Assembly: GCF_018918265.1 (NCBI RefSeq)
Contig: NZ_JAHLQC010000025.1
Coordinates: forward strand, 1-36,885
Direction: 5' to 3'
Length of the DNA: 36,885 nucleotides
DNA from: Falcatimonas sp. MSJ-15
GTDB lineage: Bacteria > Bacillota > Clostridia > Lachnospirales > Lachnospiraceae
The notes under the pieces are model-generated. The model worked only from the letters and a program-made list of their open reading frames with translations. It did not search any database and was not told the DNA's origin. Made by a program: the position numbers and the translations under genes. This document shows positions 34,477 to 36,885 of the stretch, piece after piece. Position 1 is the first letter of the stretch. Every line of letters starts with the position of its first letter.

Positions 34477-36552
34477 TTAATTGCTTGTCAAAATGCTAGG
34501 TGCTGCTATATTAACAGGTGGTTTTGCACCTTTTTCAAGACATATAAACTGTACTGCCTCTACTCTTAAGGACATTCCTGTTGTTCCAGCTATCTCACCA
34601 TTCTTAGCCCATCCTAACCAGCCTTTATTCTGTACATGTACTCGATAATAAACATCATACTTGTCAGACAGTTCACTTGTTAATTGAATCTGCATCGCTT
34701 CAATTCTAAGGCTTTTTCCAGTAGTTCCGGCTTCTTCACCATCTTTTTTCCAGTCCATCCAACCAATATTTTGCACATGTACCCTATATTTAATACTTCC
34801 AGCAAGTGTAGTATTTACTTTATTAATCTTAACAGTCTCAAGTCTTCTGCTTTCGCCAACTGTTCCAACATTATCACCACATAGATATGTATCATTTTTC
34901 CATCCATAATTCTGTACATGGGCTTTCATATTAATTATATTAACAGCATTTAACACAGATGCTGTGTTTTTTTGGATAGCAATTTCATTCTTATTTACAA
35001 GCTTCGCCTGTATAGCATCAATACTCTTCGCCATCTCTGTTGAACCTGATGGCTCACCATTAGATGTCCATTCTGTCCAGCCTATATTTCTCACATATGT
35101 TCTATATATAACATCATATTTATTCGAAAGTTCACCTGTGAGTCTGATCTTTACAGCTTCAATTCTTCTTGAATTGTCATTCTCGCCTGCTATAGCATAA
35201 TTCTTATACCATTCAGTCCATCGGGTATTATTCATATATACAGAATATTCAACATCACCACTTACTGTCGGATTATCAACAGCTAATCTTAATGCTTCTA
35301 TCTTCTTAGAATTTTCTCCTAATGTTGCTGTATTGCCATTTGTAATCTGTTTGGTCCAACCACTGCCTGTTGTATATACCTGATAAAACAATGTATCAGA
35401 AATGTGGTTATAATCATTAAGAAAAGTCTTCACATTATTAAATTCTGCTTTTGAACTATCATCATGTAAATGTGCATATCTAAATAATGCAAAACCAGAG
35501 ACATTATTTAATTTTAATTCTGTTAGTTGTTCATACAGATTATCACTTCTTGTAGACCATCCTATATCACCAGATACATTCTGACCACACTTATATAATG
35601 CAAGTCCAACATATAGCTTTGTACTTCCATTATAATATGATTTCCATTCATTCAATACTGTTGAAAATTTTTGTATTGAACCATCATTACCATAATTATT
35701 AGACCAATATATCTGTGGCATAATATAATCAACATATCCTTTTGTCGTCATCCATTTAATAACATCTGCACCATTGTTAATACAACCGGCTATATCTCCA
35801 TTTGGACTTATACCAAATATAACATTTGGATTATATGATTTAATTGTAGCATATACATTAGACACAAGTCTATCAACATTTGCAATTCTTTCTTCTTTTG
35901 TCGATTCCGGATAAGCTTCTCTTTTATAGAAATAATCATCAAAGTGTATTCCGTCTACATCGTAATTATACAATACTTCTTTAACACCAACTGTAATCAA
36001 ATCAATCGCTCTCTGACTGGCAGGATTTAATATTAAACACGCTTCATCTCCTGATAAATATTCTGTTAACATATCTTCTTTTCCATTTACCCAACCAGAT
36101 TGTTTTACCTCGACAGTTTTCGCAGTTGTTGTTGATACTCTATATGGATTAAACCATGCTTCAAACTTTAGCCCATTTTGATGTGCTATCTCTATCATTA
36201 CTCTAAGTGGATCATATCCAGGACCTGTACTACTTGATGTTATATATTTTGACCATGGATAATAAGCTGATGGATATATCGAATCAGCAAATGCCCTTAC
36301 TTGAACTATTATTGTATTCATACCATCTAATGCAATACTATTACACATATTGGAAAAATTAGCACGAAATTCATCAATATTTTTATCTTTTAATTCTGAA
36401 TAATCCAGATATGATATCCATACTGCTCTTTTCTCCATTGTTGAATCAGCATATACTGCTATCGGTTTATAATAGGTATTATTAAAAACCATAGTCAATA
36501 TAAACAATATCATAATAGGTACTGCTATTCTTATTCTTAATTGTTTCTTCAC
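34477..36552 (-). CDS. Exported GHL10 glycoside-hydrolase-like protein with six ChW repeats
   Basis: 691 residues from GTG 36552, with GAGGGG 8 bases upstream; the in-frame GTG at 36561 abuts that site and is rejected. Signal peptide: MKKQLRIRIAVPIMILFIL... cleaved near YADS (about residue 36). Residues of about 40-385 match the GHL10 (formerly DUF187) domain: KRAVWISYLDYS, GMNTIIVQVRAFADSIYPS, LKFEAWFNPYRVS, YDVDGIHFDDYFY, IFGISPNGDIAG and DYIMPQIYWSN. Related proteins cleave or bind wall glycan. Six ChW repeats (two blocks of three) follow; the last ones have canonical NIGWMDWKKDGEEAGTTGKS and NKGWLGWAKNGEIAGTTG cores. It is the first gene after the rRNA operon, separated by a terminator, with no clear promoter. 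Confidence 0.92.
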   Translation of the reverse strand: MKKQLRIRIAVPIMILFILTMVFNNTYYKPIAVYADSTMEKRAVWISYLDYSELKDKNIDEFRANFSNMCNSIALDGMNTIIVQVRAFADSIYPSAYYPWSKYITSSSTGPGYDPLRVMIEIAHQNGLKFEAWFNPYRVSTTTAKTVEVKQSGWVNGKEDMLTEYLSGDEACLILNPASQRAIDLITVGVKEVLYNYDVDGIHFDDYFYKREAYPESTKEERIANVDRLVSNVYATIKSYNPNVIFGISPNGDIAGCINNGADVIKWMTTKGYVDYIMPQIYWSNNYGNDGSIQKFSTVLNEWKSYYNGSTKLYVGLALYKCGQNVSGDIGWSTRSDNLYEQLTELKLNNVSGFALFRYAHLHDDSSKAEFNNVKTFLNDYNHISDTLFYQVYTTGSGWTKQITNGNTATLGENSKKIEALRLAVDNPTVSGDVEYSVYMNNTRWTEWYKNYAIAGENDNSRRIEAVKIRLTGELSNKYDVIYRTYVRNIGWTEWTSNGEPSGSTEMAKSIDAIQAKLVNKNEIAIQKNTASVLNAVNIINMKAHVQNYGWKNDTYLCGDNVGTVGESRRLETVKINKVNTTLAGSIKYRVHVQNIGWMDWKKDGEEAGTTGKSLRIEAMQIQLTSELSDKYDVYYRVHVQNKGWLGWAKNGEIAGTTGMSLRVEAVQFICLEKGAKPPVNIAAPSILTSN

Positions 36553-36660
36553 AATATACACCCCTCTTTATCTTAAATACTTTAGAATGTATATCGTGTT
36601 TTTACAAGTTATTCTTTGCTTATTCTTAATAACTTTATACTTTTTTTATATATTACATAA

Positions 36661-36693
36661 AGAAAAAGACCTAACTTAAAGTTAGATCTTTCT
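36661..36693. terminator. Hairpin terminator after the rRNA operon
   Basis: AGACCTAACTT (36667-36677) pairs with AAGTTAGATCT (36679-36689) with one G-T pair. Flanking A and T runs make a typical terminator on the minus strand, reading away from the 23S gene. It lies 76 bases past the 23S 3' end. The palindrome GAGGTTAACCTC (36749-36760) sits between them and may be a processing hairpin. Confidence 0.75.
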
Positions 36694-36768
36694 ATATTAT
36701 ATATTCAAAACTACACGCTGAATTTATATCTTTTAGAATCCTTTTTCTGAGGTTAACCTCTTTTTCTT

Positions 36769-36885
36769 GGTTAAGTCCTCGACCTATTAGTAACAATCAG
36801 CTGCACGTGTTACCACGCTTCCACCTTTGTCCTATCTACCTTGTCGTCTTCAAGGGGTCTTACAGCTTGCGCTTGGGATATCTCA
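36769..36885 (-). rRNA. rrl: 23S rRNA, 3' end (gene continues beyond window)
   Basis: On the minus strand the last bases read ...TACTAATAGGTCGAGGACTTAACC, the near-invariant 3' end of Firmicutes 23S rRNA. Before that are GTAAGACCCCTTGAAGACGAC and GATAGGACAAAGGTGGAAG. About 117 nucleotides are visible. The mature end is placed at 36769, where CTTAACC would pair with the 5' GGTTAAG outside the window. There is no 5S gene between this end and the terminator. Confidence 0.95.

Overview
The window looks like a piece of a low-GC Clostridia chromosome, most likely a Lachnospiraceae member. This rests on AT-rich sequence, strong GGAGG-type ribosome binding sites, ChW repeats (clostridial hydrophobic repeats with a conserved Trp), Amidase_3 and GHL10 wall enzymes, and the 3' end of a Firmicutes-type 23S rRNA. 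Genus and species cannot be fixed from sequence reading alone. Almost everything right of 5.9 kb is on the minus strand, so it reads right to left.

Right edge (36.9 to 32.4 kb): a minus-strand 23S rRNA 3' end is followed by a hairpin terminator with no 5S gene between them. Two exported wall proteins follow: a GHL10 glycoside-hydrolase-like protein with six ChW repeats, and a membrane-anchored N-acetylmuramoyl-L-alanine amidase with six 'YxDL...HY/HF...EGR' repeats.

Centre (32.0 to 7.55 kb): a surface-polysaccharide locus. It holds three of the four dTDP-rhamnose genes (rfbB, rfbA, rfbC; no rfbD), an ABC glycan exporter (permease with an unusual N-terminal ectodomain, plus an ATPase with a Wzt-like C-terminal domain), a 1506-residue HAD-GT2-GT2 enzyme with two C-terminal beta-type domains, and a methyltransferase with a C-terminal coiled coil. 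It also holds two polyprenyl-phosphate glycosyltransferases (GtrB/CsbB type), three polytopic GT-C-like membrane proteins including a YfhO homologue, further GT2 and GT4 glycosyltransferases, and a Wzx-like flippase. My reading is that a rhamnose-containing wall glycan is built in the cytoplasm, possibly capped by methylation, and exported by the ABC transporter. Polyprenyl-phosphate sugars would then be attached outside by the GT-C enzymes. Hairpins and promoters at about 16.7, 25.4, 28.2 and 32.15 kb suggest several transcription units.

Left part (7.5 to 0 kb): an accessory region. It holds an intact AbiE type IV toxin-antitoxin pair with a near-consensus promoter, a long non-coding leader, and a large exported protein with Ig-like domains and ChW-type repeats. 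A second, 5'-truncated copy of the same surface protein lies at the left edge in the opposite orientation. The two copies form a 498-bp imperfect inverted repeat around two AT-rich genes of unknown function. The notable points are the Trp-less ChW repeats, the inverted surface-protein pair, the 'GW...RxD...GF' domain shared by two proteins of the glycan locus, and a possible WbdD-like capping step.
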